Shown here piece by piece: positions 10,570-21,959 of a stretch of DNA of 64,000 nt. The DNA lies in NCBI RefSeq assembly GCF_022682495.2, contig NC_071387.1, positions 147,008,024 through 147,072,023 on the forward strand. The letters are read 5' to 3'. A program made the position numbers and the translations under genes. The notes under the pieces were generated by a model. That model worked only from the letters and a program-made list of their open reading frames with translations. It did not search any database and was not told where the DNA came from. The first letter of the stretch is position 1. The number at the start of each line of letters is the position of its first letter. The DNA comes from Desmodus rotundus. Lineage: Eukaryota > Chordata > Mammalia > Chiroptera > Phyllostomidae.

Positions 10570-11835
10570 AAAATGCACTCCTTCCATGTGGATAGTTCAG
10601 TGAGTTTTGTCAAACTACCACTACAATCAAGATAAATAATATTTTCACTGGTACAAAAAGTGACTCATGCCCTATTACAGTCAATCTCCTCCCCTCATCC
10701 TTCAGCCTGTGATAATCTTTGATGTGATTCTGTCTATGGTTTTGCTTTGTTTCCAGAAAGTCAAATAAATGAAATATGTATTATGTAGCTATTATTGTTT
10801 AGATTCTTTGTTTAGCATAATGGTTTTAAGATTCATTCATGTTTTTGCATATATCATGTGTTCATTTCTTTATTTCTAAGTAACACTTTTTTTTTTTGCA
10901 TAGGTATATGACAGTATCCATTCAATCAATTCATCTCTTAATAAACATTAGACTTTTCCAGGTTTGGTCTATTGAAACAAATCTGCTATAAACATTCACA
11001 TACAAGTCTTTGTATGAGTAGATATTTTTATTTCTCTTGGATAAACATGTAGAATAGGAATTGCTGAGTCATATGATAAATGTGTAGTTACCTTTGTTGA
11101 GGTAACGATGTTGAGTATCTTTTCATGTTTTCATGTGCTGATTGGCATTTGTAGACCTTCTTTGGTAAAGTATGTTCAAGTCTTCTGTCCAAGTTTTAGA
11201 GGTTGTTTGTCTTCTTACTACTGAATTATAAAAGTTTAAAAATATATTCTGAATGCCGGTTTATTTGTTTTTAATCAGATATGTGAATTGTCAAAGGGTT
11301 TTTACAAAGTGATTGTACTATTTTACATCCCTGCCAGCAATATAAGAGAATGCTAATTCCTCAGAATCCTTGTCAACACTTAATATAGTCAGTCTTTCAT
11401 TTTAGCCATTCCAATAGACTTCATTTTATGTAAAAGTTTTGATTTACAGAAAAATTGAGAAAATAATACAGAAAGTTTTTATATATATTGTACCCAGTTT
11501 CACCTATTATGAACATATTACATTAGTATGATGCATTTCTTAAAATTAATGGATTAATATTGATGCTTTATCATTAACTAAAGTCCATACCCTATTTAAA
11601 TTTCCTTAGTTTCTCATAATTCCTTTATTATGTTCTAGGGTGCTATTTAGAATGCTAAATTACATTAAGTTATCATGGATCCTTAGGATCCTTTTGGTTA
11701 TGAGATTTTTCAATTGTTTTTGAGTTTTCTTCATGATTAATGATGCTAAACCTCTTTTCATGTACTTACTTGCAATCTGTATATCTTCTTTGGTGAAGTG
11801 TTTGTCCAAGTCTCTTATCATTTTTTTCCATTTTA
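10570..11835 (-). mobile_element. Ancient L1M-class LINE-1 fragments, antisense (at least two pieces)
   Basis: One antisense 3' UTR/ORF2 run covers 10570-11440, with landmarks 'agcataatggttttaagatt', 'ggaattgctgagtcatatga' and 'gtttttacaaagtgattgta'. A second 3' UTR run starts near 11440 ('gatttacagaaaaattgaga') and goes to ORF2-like text near 11750-11830. Many substitutions, so old copies. Confidence 0.75.
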
Positions 11836-12254
11836 AAATCATTTTTATTTTTCAATTACAGTTGACATACATTATTATATTAGTTTCAGGTGTATACCCC
11901 AGTGATTAGACATTACATAACTTACTAAAGTGATCATCCCAGTAAATCTTGCAGCCATCTGACACCATACTTAGTTTTTAGAATATTATTGACTATATCC
12001 CCTATGCTGTACTTTACATCCCCATGACTATTCTGTAAAAACCAATTTGTGCTTCTTAATCCCTTTATCTTTTTCACTCATCCCCCCCAACCCCTGTCCC
12101 ATCTATCAACAGTCAAAATGTTCTCTGTATCCATGAGTCTGTGTCTATTCTGCTTGCTCACTTGTTTGGTTTCTTAGATTCAATTGTTGATAGATATATA
12201 TTTATTGCCATTTTATTCATATTTTTGATTAATTTTTTTGTCTTCTTCTTAAAG

Positions 12255-12990
12255 ATGACCCTTTAAATTTCATATAATACTAGTTTAGTGACGATGAACT
12301 CCTTTAGGTTTTTCTTGTCTGGAAAGCTCTTTATCTGTCCTTTGCTTTTAAATGACAGCTTTGCTGGGCAGAGTAATCTTGGTTGCCTGTCCTTGCTTTT
12401 CATCACTTTGGATATCTCTTGCCAGTCCCATGTGGCCTGCAAAGTTTCTGTTGAGAAATCAGCTGACAGTCTTATGGGGGCTCCCTTGTAGGTAACTAAC
12501 TGCTTTTCTCTTGCTGCTTTTAAGATTCTCTCTTTGTACTTAACCTTTGACATTTTAATTATGATATGTCTTGGTGTGGGCCTCTCTGGGTTCATCTTGC
12601 TTGGGAACTCTCTGCACTTCCTGGACTCATGTATCTATTTCCTTCACTAGGTTAGAGGAGTTTTCTGTCATTCTCTTTTTTCAAATAGGTTTTCAATTTC
12701 TTGTTCTCTCTCTTCTCCTTGTGAAATCCCCATGAAGTGAATGATGGTATGCTCAAAGTTGTCTCAGAGGCTCCTTCCATCATCTCATTTTTTTTTTATT
12801 CATTTTTCTTTTTGCTGTCCTGATTAGGTGTTTTGTGCTTCCTTATATTCTAAATCACTGATTTGATTTTTGGCTTCATGTGTTCTACAGTTGTTTGCCT
12901 GTAAATTGTTCTTCATCTCAATTAGTAAGTCCTTTGTTTCTCACTGGATCTTTTTAATGCTGTTGAGGTCCTCACTAATTTCCTTGAGCA
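12255..12990 (-). pseudogene. L1/HAL1 ORF1 pseudogene, C-terminal half (element B)
   Basis: The minus-strand frame 12263-12595 encodes an ORF1p RRM end plus C-terminal domain ('IIIKMSKVKYKERILKAA', 'CPAKLSFKSKGQIKSF'). The coiled-coil part continues in other frames to about 12990 and resumes after the nested insertion at 13187. It retains the 141-bp segment lost in element D. Several frameshifts. Non-functional. Confidence 0.78.
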
Positions 12991-13176
12991 CTGTATTTAA
13001 AGAAAAAATTTTATTGTTATTCTATTACAGTTGATCCATATCCCCCACTTTGTCCTCCCCTGCCCAGCCCACCTCTCCTCCCACACTCAATCCCCACCCT
13101 GTTGTTCATGTCCATGGGTCATTCATACATGTTCCTTGACTAGCCCTTTCCCCTTTCCACCCTTATCCCCTTGCCC
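12991..13176 (-). mobile_element. Young 5'-truncated L1/HAL1 tail nested in element B
   Basis: An antisense 3' UTR end ('ttattgttattctattacag' near 13010, then C-rich text to about 13176) interrupts ORF1 of element B. The same bases flank it: TCCTTGAGCA (12981-12990) and TCCTTGGGCA (13177-13186). Host sequence continues in register on either side when compared with 38795-38815. Shared 3' UTR type with the HAL1-like copies. Confidence 0.8.
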
Positions 13177-14781
13177 TCCTTGGGCATCTTTGTAACCAAT
13201 GTTTTGAACTCTGCATCTGATAGATTGCTTGTCTTCATTTCGTTTAGTTTTTTCCCAGAGTTTTGTTCTGTTTTTTTTTATTTCAGACAAGTTTCTTTGC
13301 CTCATCATTTCGGCAGCCTCCCCGTGTTTGCTTCTATATACTATGTAGAGCTGCTATGTCTCTTGGGCTTGGTAGAATGCCCTAATATGGTGGGTGTTTT
13401 GTAGCATACAGTGGCACAGCCTCCCTGATCACCCAAGCTGGGCACTCAAGATGCCGACCACCATGTAGGCTGTGTGCATCCACCTGTTGTAGTTGAGCCT
13501 CGATTGCTGTTGGCAGGTCAATGGGAGGGATTTACCCGGGCCATTCAGCTGCAAGCGCTGGCTGGAACCACCAATCTCAGACCACTGTGGAGAATCAGCT
13601 GTGGAGGGGCCCACTCCATAGAGCAAGACTTACTTCCGTGGGGTTCTGGTGCCTGCTGAGTCTGCCCCTTGAGTGTTACTTTGGGGGTGGTTGGGTGGTG
13701 ATGCTGGGGTGTGGTGTGAATCTGTCCACGGGTATACTGGCTTTGGAGCAACCCAGGAGGTGCAGGCCAAGGTCAGCTTCTGCCTATGTTCTTCCTGGGG
13801 CCACCTGGTATGAGATACAATACGATGTGCAGATGGCTGCTATTTGTGCTGACATTGGAGGTACCCAGGAGAGGCCAAATTGTGAACCAAGTCCAGTTGC
13901 TGCTAGTGCTGAGGTAGGGGCCAATTAGTCAGAGGTACTAAGCATACTGAGTCCAAATACTGCTTGCTTGAGAGCTTTTAGGAAAATCTGAAGCATGAAC
14001 CAAGACAGTCCCTGGGTATGGAAAAGTTACTGGAAACAGCTTGGGTTGGTCTGCAAGTTGGGTGTGGCAGGGTCTGAGGGAATCACCAGGGTGGGGCAAA
14101 TAGTGATAGCCAGGTTGATGGAGACTCAGATATGGCACCAACCTGCTTGCTCTCTTGGGGAAGGCTCAGAAAAGGAACATGGCCTCTGCCAGTGCTTCTG
14201 TCTGCAAGAAGGCTATCCCTGAAGCTCTCCCCAGACACTAGACAACTCAGCTCCTTCCTATATATATCTTGTTCCTTTCAAACTGCTTCCCCAGTGCCAT
14301 AGTCAGAGGGAGCATGTCCAAGTAACTGTGTGTGCAGGCCCTTTAAGAGGAACTGCCTGGAGCTCCAGTAGTCCTTTGTCTCAGCCATAATTCCCACTAG
14401 TTTTTACAGCCATAAGTTATGAGGACTTCTCTTCTTGGCACTGGAACTCTAGGCTGGGGGGCCAGGTGTGGGGCTGAGACCCTTTACTTTTCAGGCGTGA
14501 ACCTCTGCATCTGAGATATCCCTCCCAATTTTTATCTGCCACATGTGGGTGTGGGATCAGCCTGTTCTGTCTCAGCCCCTCCTACCAGTCGTGATGTTGC
14601 TTCTTCGTTAAGTTCCTAGTTATAGGACTTACAGCTGGATTTCAGGTGGTACTGGATGATGGTTGTTCTGTAGTTTAGTTTTAAATTTGATCTCTTGCTC
14701 ATTTTTTATCACTTTTTATTATTATTATTATTTAAAGAGATTTTAAAAATATTTTGGATATAAGTTGTTTTATCAGACATG

Positions 14782-15457
14782 TGAGATCTGTCCAGAAAGT
14801 ATCTAGCCATGTAATGTGAAAAATAGAGACATTTATTGAAGAAGATACAAGAAACATTGTACATACGACAATGACACCTCGGTCCCCTTCAAAGTAGGCA
14901 CCTTGGGACCTCACACGGGTCTCCCAATTGCCCTCAGCTGCCCTGTCATATTTTCCTGAATCTCATCGACAGTCTGAAATCTCTTCCCTTTCAAAGATGA
15001 TTTTAGTTTTGGGAAAAGCCAGAAGTCACAGGGCACCAAATCTGGGCTGTAGGGGGACTGTGTCACCTGGGTGATTTGATGTTTTGCCAAAAAACTATGC
15101 ACGAGATGTTATGCATGAGCAGGTGTGTTGTTGTGATGAAGCTGCCAAGCACCAGTTGCTCGTAGCTGTGGCCTTCTGAATCATCGAAATAATTTCTGTG
15201 GAAGAATGTTCAAGCTTAACGCAAAATTTGATGCAGATTTGTTGGTCTACTCACTCAGTCAATTTGAATGCAATGGGCACACAGTGCACATGCTCACTCA
15301 AGGGCATCTACTGTCCCCACTGACCAGTGCAGTGAAGTCATCATTGTTCACACATGCACATTCCAGTCCACTCTCCGTGGCTGCCAGGTTACATGGATGT
15401 CACGCAAACTGTTTTCATTATATTAACAACAGCTGGACTCTTTCCAGACAGACCTCA
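14782..15457 (-). mobile_element. Mariner copy 2, internally deleted (non-autonomous subfamily)
   Basis: The left end 'tgagatctgtccagaaagta' and the complement of the right end ('tgaggtctgtctggaaagag') are TIRs. TA follows at 15458-15459, and the left TA is mutated to TG (14780-14781). The minus-strand frame 14911-15102 encodes the transposase C-terminal part, including 'HQITQVTQSPYSPDLVPCDF'. Compared with copy 1, 232 bp are missing at the point 'gattcagaaggc' (15168-15183 on minus). Copy 3 (45180-45819) shares the same deletion point. Length 676 bp. No active enzyme possible. Confidence 0.88.
14911..15120 (-). pseudogene. Mariner transposase C-terminal pseudogene
   Basis: The open frame carries the block 'SPYSPDLVPCDFWLFPKLKS', which is the end of the mariner catalytic domain around the third acidic residue (PDLxPCDF). 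The second-Asp block lies just upstream in a disrupted frame near 15110-15140. The N-terminal half is mostly deleted, so this is a broken copy. Confidence 0.8.
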
Positions 15458-15459
15458 TA

Positions 15460-16995
15460 TATGTAAGAGGTAGTGTTTCTGGTGTTACACACAACATGCT
15501 CTGGCTTGTCTTATAACAGATGCTTTACAACCCGTGTACTACAAAGGGAGTATGAACTTTCAGGGATTGAAGTAGACATCATACTTGTGTTGTATCTCTA
15601 TTATGAGGTTGTTAATTTGGAATTATATTTGCCTGCAAGTAACAATTTTTGATTAACAGTTGATGAAACAAATTGAGTTTTGTTTATCTCACATAACAAT
15701 TGAGAGAAAGGCAGTTAGTTACTGGTATGAGTCAAATGCTCAGAAATGATATTAGGGATTCAGAATCTTTTCTATTTTGTCCCTGCCCAAGTATTTCTTT
15801 CTCTTCAGGATTGTAAGATTGCTTCTCTTACAGACCAGATGTAATGCCTATTTTCAAAGCAAGAATTAGGTGGGGACAATTTCAATAAAAGTGTCAGAAT
15901 AGCCAACGTACTAGGTCTGATAGCCATTGCTAGAACTGAACTACCATATGCAGCCACAAAGGAGGCTAGGAACGTGAGTGTTTGGATAAATAACATCTCA
16001 ATCTCAATAAAATCAGACACAATTAGCAACATAAAAGAGGATAAATGATTAGGCAACTAACAGAATTTGGATAGTGGGTAAGAGATGAAATGAATATTTT
16101 AAAACCTTCTTTTACAAGAACAGTCTTAATGATTAGTATTCTTTTTTGACCAGCCTTAGTCAAGCAAGGCATTTTTATTAAACTGAACAAGATGTATTAC
16201 ATTGGCATAGAATGTCAGAAATGGAATATAGATATATAGAAGTGGAAAGAAAGTGGGATTTAGAATTAGAGATTACATTTCTATATTTGTCGCTGGCTTT
16301 CACTAGCTTACAAACTTTAGCTAAATTTATTACCCTAGTGTCACTTTCCTCTTTTATAAAATCCTTGTTTGCTGACATTTTCTGTTTCTCATGTGTCAAA
16401 ATAATTTAAAAAGATGTCCTGAACATTGTGAATGACTCACTCTAAAGGCTCTGAGTTCTGTTACATTCCTCTGAAGATTGGCAATTTTTGTTTGATGGCT
16501 TAAACAGTGAACTAAGGCGATTTCAGTCTGCGCACTCTCTCCCCTGTCATCGGCACGAACTGAAATTTCAGTTCAGGTTCCTCAGCTGTAGCTGGGGTGC
16601 TTGGTGTCTGTCTCACACCTGCCTAATTCAGGGATCAGCCAGCTGTTTGGGCACATTTTATACACAAAATTTGGAGCTCTGCCTCTCTGGGTTTCTTCTC
16701 TTTCCAGCTTCCATGTTTGTATTGAAATCTGTCTGCTGTCTTCAAGCCAGTGCGAATATATAGGCTTCTCGTTGGCTTTTCACTGTCCCTGACTGATTCA
16801 GTCTAGGCTCTGACTTCAGGCTAAAAGTCATGAAAATACGGGAAACTTCTCTGATGCTGCTCCTATCTTCCAAGTGTTTATCTCCTTTTAGAACCAGCCT
16901 ATTTGGCAACATGATAGAGTGCTTTGGGGTAGTTATTTTTTCTATTTTCTGAGAGTATTTAATTTTTATTAGCAGAAGAGATGGTTTGAAAGGAA
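15460..16995. other. No recognisable gene
   Basis: About 1.5 kb with open frames (minus 15805-16056, plus 16488-16763) that show no family motif. I do not call any of them a gene. A short stretch near 15640-15720 looks like an ancient repeat but cannot be assigned. Confidence 0.4.
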
Positions 16996-16999
16996 TTAG

Positions 17000-17110
17000 T
17001 CAGTCATGATCAAAAGCAGAACCTCAGTTTTCTTATCTATAAAATGGGGAATAATAATTCTGTGACACATTGTCTTATCTGGTATTTATATATATCAAAT
17101 AAAATAATAC
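17000..17110 (+). repeat. MIR SINE fragment
   Basis: 'cctcagttttcttatctata' followed by 'aaatggggaataataattct' is the core text of the MIR sense strand. Confidence 0.7.
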
Positions 17111-17139
17111 ATATAATTTTTTTGTGTGGACCACATAGT

Positions 17140-17290
17140 GCCATACAGGGATAATATGTTATTATTTCACAGATGAGAAAATTCAGGCCCAATGAGATTA
17201 ACTGATAGTTGATATAACAGATCTAGTCAGTATTAAAACTAAGACAGCAATCTACATTCCCAACTCCCAGTCTAGTCTTATTTCAACTAC
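17140..17290 (-). repeat. MIR SINE fragment (antisense)
   Basis: 'ttatttcacagatgagaaaa' and 'ttcaggcccaatgagattaa' are the antisense MIR core. It lies in the opposite orientation to the neighbouring MIR at 17000. Confidence 0.65.
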
Positions 17291-18290
17291 ATCATGCAAC
17301 TTCCCTCTTTTTCAGTTTGTCCTCAAGGCACAGATGATATGTACCAGATTTATCCAAGTTTGGTGTGATATTGAATGAATTCAGTGAATCAAAACTAGCC
17401 AGAGTGGTTGTTTGCCTGAATCAATGAATTGACCAGAATGGTTGTTCCTATACAACCATTGGCTGAATGAAAAGTACAGTACCTCAGGGATAGGAGATGC
17501 TCATAGGCTGTCCTTTGGGAGTCTTCACTGCCCTCTGGGCATCCCATGTTCTCTTTTCCAATTCTAGGTTGGTCTGGGTCCAATATTTATAAGGTTGTGG
17601 GGAAAATTAATCCTTTTTTCTGTGCCTCCTCTTACTTTTTTAGACACTGCTGATGGAAAATAAAGTCTCCTTTGAGCAAGGTTGTGCATTATTTTTGCAT
17701 ATTACATCAGCTGAGGTACCCCACCGTCTGTGTATGAACAGAGATAGAGTATGTGGTGTCTTCTCTTCTGTGTACACCCCCAGCTAGAAAGTCCCAGGGG
17801 TCACCCAGATTCTTGCTAAAGTTGGTGAATTATTCTGGGCTATTTGTCCTTTTGAACTGGGAAGCAAGATGTGAACAGCAAAAAGAGGAAACTTTACAAG
17901 AGGCTATTGAAAGGGTGTATCACATGTTACCAAAATTTATTACAGAAGTGCCTAGAAATCTTCAAATTGGATGCTGAAATCCATGGGAAAAAAATCCATA
18001 TCACATTAACAAAATTCCTTAAGTAATTTCAAACTTTAAAACTCCATTTTATAGTCACCAGCTTATTGCTAGTGTGGCTTTCAGTTAAGTTTTGCAGACT
18101 ATGCAAACCTTGCATCTTAGTCTAAGTAATTCTTCATCCTTGATTTATCCTGCTCAGAATGTGTTGCTGATCACTCTAAGATCTTATGCTTGGGAACCAG
18201 ACTCCCAAAGCAGGTTTTCCCAGATTTCCGTTTATCCAACCTTGAAGAGGTATGCAAATACCCAGGCAGACAACTGGATACTTAGATTTC
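17291..18290. other. No recognisable feature
   Basis: Unique-looking sequence. Short frames such as 17753-17977 plus have no recognisable domain. Confidence 0.45.
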
Positions 18291-18306
18291 CTAGGCCAGT
18301 ATTTTT

Positions 18307-18577
18307 TCTTTTTTAAAAAGTTTTTTTTTTAAATCCCCACCTGAGGACGTGCTTATTGATTTTAGAGACAGGAGAAGGGAAGGAGAGAGCCAGAGGGAAA
18401 GAAACATGGATGTGAGGAACACAGATCAGTTGCCTCTGTACACGTGTACATGCATACATGCCCCGACTGGGGACCAAATCTGCAACCCAGCCATATGCCC
18501 TGACCTGGAATCCAACCCTTGACCTTTCAGTTTACAGGATGATGCTCCAACCAGCTAAACCAGAACAGCCAGGGCTG
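18307..18577 (-). mobile_element. VES-type SINE, older 'gcttattgattttagaga' subfamily (antisense)
   Basis: T run 18321-18330, then 'cgtgcttattgattttagag', purine body, duplicated 'gaccaaatctgcaac / gaatccaacccttgac' blocks, head complement 'agaacagccagggct'. Target duplications GGCCAGTATTTTT (18294-18306) and GGCCAGTGTTTTT (18578-18590) match at 12 of 13. The same subfamily occurs at 61792-62040. Confidence 0.88.
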
Positions 18578-18580
18578 GGC

Positions 18581-18800
18581 CAGTGTTTTTCAACATGTGG
18601 TCCATGGACCAACAATGTCAGAATCTCCAGATATTTAATATGAATATTCCTGGGCTCCAGGCAAACTGTAGCGTAAGTATCTCTCCTGAGGGTAGCACTG
18701 GGCAGAAACCTGTATCTTTCGCCAGGGCTCCCAGCCATTGTGGTAACGGACAGGCCCATGTGAGGTCTTACATGGAGAGGTCATTTTGATTGTGGGATCA
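18581..18800 (+). mobile_element. MER5-like hAT-Charlie fragment (tentative)
   Basis: 'cagtgtttttcaacatgtgg' then 'tccatggaccaacaatgtca' follows the layout of MER5/Charlie non-autonomous elements. The VES SINE at 18307 inserted at its first bases, so its start is duplicated at 18297. Diverged, right end unclear. Confidence 0.5.
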
Positions 18801-19329
18801 AATCTTCAAAATGTGTTTTTAGTACGGATTTCAGGCTTACACTATGCGACCTAAAGAGGAGCTCTGAGCCTCACGGTGTAAGGTATCAGGCACTGAAACC
18901 CTCTCGTTCCCAGTAGACCTCATGCTGGTGCGCTTTCTTGAGAAGGACACATGGCAGGACTTCGTTCAGACGAGATTTGAATAAAATTTCAAATTCTTAG
19001 AAAGCACATTATGACAAGTCTTTAGAAATTCACTCATTTAATGTGTAATTATCAAATACCTATCATAACTAGCTGTTGATTTTGGGAAGAGAAATACAGT
19101 AATAAAAAGCTCTTCATAGACTGGAAGTTTCGATAAGCAAGTCATCTATTTTACTAAATATGTTATGAAATGTGTGAACATATGACCCAGCATTTTCTCA
19201 TGGCCATGATTTTCAGAAATTAAATTAGTGAAGGAATTGTGTAATTTTCAATTTGCTTACCAAACTATTAGGGAATTCTATTTTTTAATAGTTCATTTTT
19301 TATTGTATTTTTTTCATTACCAGTTATCC
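18801..19329. other. No recognisable feature
   Basis: AT-rich unique-looking DNA. No exon or repeat recognised. Confidence 0.45.
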
Positions 19330-19337
19330 CCCTAGAC

Positions 19338-19550
19338 CAGTGGTGTCAAACTCATTTTCGCCGGGGGCCACATCAGCCTCGAGGTTGCCCTCAAAGGGCC
19401 AAATGTAATTTTAGGACTGTACAAATGTAACTACTCCTTAACTGTTAAGCAAGGGCTTGGTGCTGCTGCTGGGTAGAAACAAGGTGCCAGGCAGGATAAA
19501 ACAGGTGGAGGGCCGGATTCGGCCCTCGGGCCTTGTGTTTGCCACCTGTG
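19338..19550. mobile_element. Non-autonomous hAT-like element with 14-bp TIRs
   Basis: The left end CAGTGGTGTCAAAC and the complement of the right end CACAGGTGGCAAAC form the TIRs (10 of 14 identical). They are flanked by 8-bp duplications CCCTAGAC (19330-19337) and CCATATAC (19551-19558), 6 of 8 identical. An 8-bp duplication points to hAT. The inside holds 'aaagggccaaatgtaatttt' and the palindrome-like 'ccttaactgttaag'. 213 bp, no coding capacity. Related to the foldback at 20483. Confidence 0.78.
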
Positions 19551-19558
19551 CCATATAC

Positions 19559-20474
19559 CCTCTTCCACCAAGAGTCACAAAATTGCCATGTCACTGTCCG
19601 ACAGTTCATTTGCTTTTCAGTTGAGTTTCAATGCAATCAAGCAATTTTCTTTTGTATTCACTTCTTTTATCTAAGCCCATTTTTTTTAAGTCCACCCACT
19701 TTTTCATTTTACTACTTTAGTCTTGTGCTGGTATACTTACCACATTAGAGTGATAACAAAAGAGAATATACTCTCATCGATAAATTAAATTTTGTTCTTA
19801 AAAGCATTCATGCTTTCAAACATGTAAAATATGACTTACAAATGAGAAGTCCTTGTTCAGAGCAAGCTCTAATACATTATATGTCAAAGTTAAAATAAGC
19901 AATTGTGAATTGCAAAGACAGAATAAAGATATTCTGTCATCTTGGTACATGTAGTGGGGAAAGTGTGAAAGAAGAAGAGCTCATATATCAAGCATATCAC
20001 TGTTGTATAGTTATCGAACCTTCATAAGCAGGAGTCTCCAAGTGATTACTCAGTGCAGAAGGTCTGGACTTATTACATAAAGTATCCATCACAGCCAAGA
20101 TGATGAAGGATAAGCAGCTTCTGTGTGATTAATGGGTACAAGAGCACAAAACAACGATTAAGAAAGACAATGGGTTTTATTGATACGGTCAACTTCAACT
20201 TGCAACAAGGCAAAATACTCATCTAGCCAGCAACCCATTAAGCCTCCTAAAAAAGACTTCTATGCCCCAGGGGAAGACCTAACATGAATTTGTATATCAT
20301 AGAACAATTAGAGAATCATTTGCTTAAATTAAAAATTAGTATTTCTTAAAAGAGACCAAATCAAGATAGTCTTATAAAGAAGGGACAGGATTTTATTTCA
20401 CCTGTAAACACCCTTGAGTTTAGTTGAAAAAAAAATTATACTGAAAATGCTATAGGTTCAATCAAGAAGGAATT
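19559..20474. other. No recognisable feature
   Basis: Unique-looking AT-rich sequence between the two hAT-like elements. Confidence 0.45.
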
Positions 20475-20482
20475 GTGTAGAC

Positions 20483-20673
20483 CAGGGGTGTCAAATTCAT
20501 TCTCACCAGGAGCCACATTAGCCTTGCAGTTGCCTTCAAAGGGCTGAATGTAATTTCAACTCCTTAACAGTTAAGGAATAGTTACATTTACACAGTCCTA
20601 AAATTATTTCAGCCCTTTAAAGGCAACCACGAAGTTGATGTGGCCCCCAGTGAAAATGAGTTTGACACCCCTG
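20483..20673. mobile_element. Palindromic (foldback) derivative of the hAT-like element
   Basis: The left arm 'caggggtgtcaaattcattc' and the complement of the right arm 'caggggtgtcaaactcattt' are both copies of the same (left) end of the element at 19338. They point toward each other and meet at 'ccttaacagttaagg' (about 20560-20575). The right arm keeps about 18 bp ('taggactgtgtaaatgta' on minus) that the left arm lacks. The whole 191 bp can form one hairpin. The flanking 8-mers (GTGTAGAC, TTTGAGAG) agree at only 4 of 8, perhaps eroded by the adjoining GA repeat. Confidence 0.8.

Positions 20674-20675
<2 letters not shown>

Positions 20676-20707
<32 letters not shown>
20676..20707. repeat. 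(GA)n microsatellite
   Basis: About 15 GA units directly abutting the foldback element. Confidence 0.97.
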
Positions 20708-20709
<2 letters not shown>

Positions 20710-20711
20710 TT

Positions 20712-20862
20712 TAGGGTAAAAATACAGGACACCCACTTAAATCTGAATTTCAGATGAACAGATAATTTTAGATATAGTAAACATTATTTGTTGTTTATAT
20801 AAAATTCAATCTAACTGGATTTCCTGATTTTGTCTGGCAACCCAGTGTGCCTATGTATGGAT
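20712..20862. mobile_element. Short inverted-repeat element (family not assigned)
   Basis: 'acaggacacccacttaaatc' with 'gaatttcagatgaacagata' on the left is mirrored by 'ttgttgtttatataaaattc' and 'ctggatttcctgattttgtc' on the right. The two halves are inverted copies of each other with loss of similarity in the middle. An ancient MITE-like layout. Confidence 0.55.
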
Positions 20863-20939
20863 GTCTCTATGTATCCAATTTTCTTGCTATAAATACTGTT
20901 CTTAATGTAAGAACAAATAATCTTTACCTAGATATTTCT

Positions 20940-21120
20940 AGAATTGCAGGATTTAGAGCAGAAAGAGACCAGACATAATATAGTTTAATAATTTTATTCT
21001 GTAGTTAAGGAAACTAAGGTTCTAACAGATTAAAGACCTGTCCAGATCCCAAGCTAGTTAATATCTAAAGAAGGAGCTAGAATATAGTTGTCACGGCTCC
21101 TATTTCATTCTTTCTAGTAT
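20940..21120 (-). repeat. MIR SINE (antisense)
   Basis: 'agttaaggaaactaaggttc' and 'gatcccaagctagttaatat' correspond to the antisense MIR core (gaggaaactgaggc ... cacagctagtaa). Diverged. Confidence 0.6.
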
Positions 21121-21299
21121 AAATTTCCTCTCTTAAATCTGTACCACCAGTTGGCTTTTTAGTGACAAATTTGTGCCAGACCGATCACTTCATGTGGACA
21201 GACAAATGGGATGAAATACACACATATAAACACGTGTTTTCACGTGATTTAGAAGGAGAGTTCACAGCAACATGTTATAGATAAAGAACATTTGCTGTT

Positions 21300-21770
21300 T
21301 GGGACTGCCGAGTGTCCATCTCGCCTGTACGTATTAGCACTCAAAACTTATTTTAGGGAAGGAACTTCCCCTCGCTGAATATAGTCCGATGGACTGTTGG
21401 TTAGCACACCATTCCTCGTCAAGGAGTGGGCACATGACCAAGCCAGGCCGTAGGTAGTTTTTGTTAGCAGCCCCCTCCTACCAAACAGTTTAAATTGTGA
21501 GGCAAGTAACACAAAGAATGTCCCCCTCCCCTCCCCCCCTTACCCAGACAGCAAGATGGTGTCGGGTCGTTCATTGCAGTAAAAGTGACCGGGCAAGACA
21601 GTGGAGCAGGTCATACTTCCTGGACCCATTTGGAGCTAATTATTTCCTTCTGTTTAAAGTCTGGTTCCTGAACTCCTTCATTTTTTCCCAATAAATTACT
21701 TGTACAGCTCAAAAAAAGTAGAGTTGGTTTCTACTGCTTGCAACCAAAGAATTGTGATTGACACAAAATA
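21300..21770 (+). repeat. Probable ancient interspersed repeat (unassigned)
   Basis: Ends with 'ctgcttgcaaccaaagaatt' followed by 'gtgattgacaca', a tail shared by several ancient eutherian repeats. The body is not recognised and contains no coding exon. Confidence 0.35.
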
Positions 21771-21959
21771 TTTATAAATTCCTCAAACTGAATTGTAATT
21801 AAGGCATGGAAAGAACTTTTTGTGTAATGGACAACCCATGAATTGAAGAATGTAAGTCACTGAGAATTTAAAATACGTATCTTTTACTTGTATGGGTATA
21901 AACTAGGTCTGAAAAATTTCAATTGCCAAAATTAAATATAAAATTCAGACTTTTATGTA

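Larger units (their letters stand above)
11835..14705 (-). mobile_element. HAL1-like element B, antisense, long, with one nested insertion
   Basis: Read on the minus strand: 5' UTR (about 14705-13400), ORF1 (about 13390-12255), then directly the 3' UTR (12255-11840), ending near 'tcaattacagttgacatac' on plus. There is no ORF2. The 5' UTR matches that of the nested L1 at 52590-53375 over blocks such as 'ggcagggtctgagggaatca' (14065 region), but B lacks the first ~60 bp. ORF1 is interrupted by a younger insertion (12991-13176) and by point lesions. Confidence 0.78.

Noticed and set aside
13521..13928. 135-codon plus-strand open frame
   Set aside because: It lies antisense to the 5' UTR of HAL1-like element B; no domain, explained by GC-richer repeat sequence.
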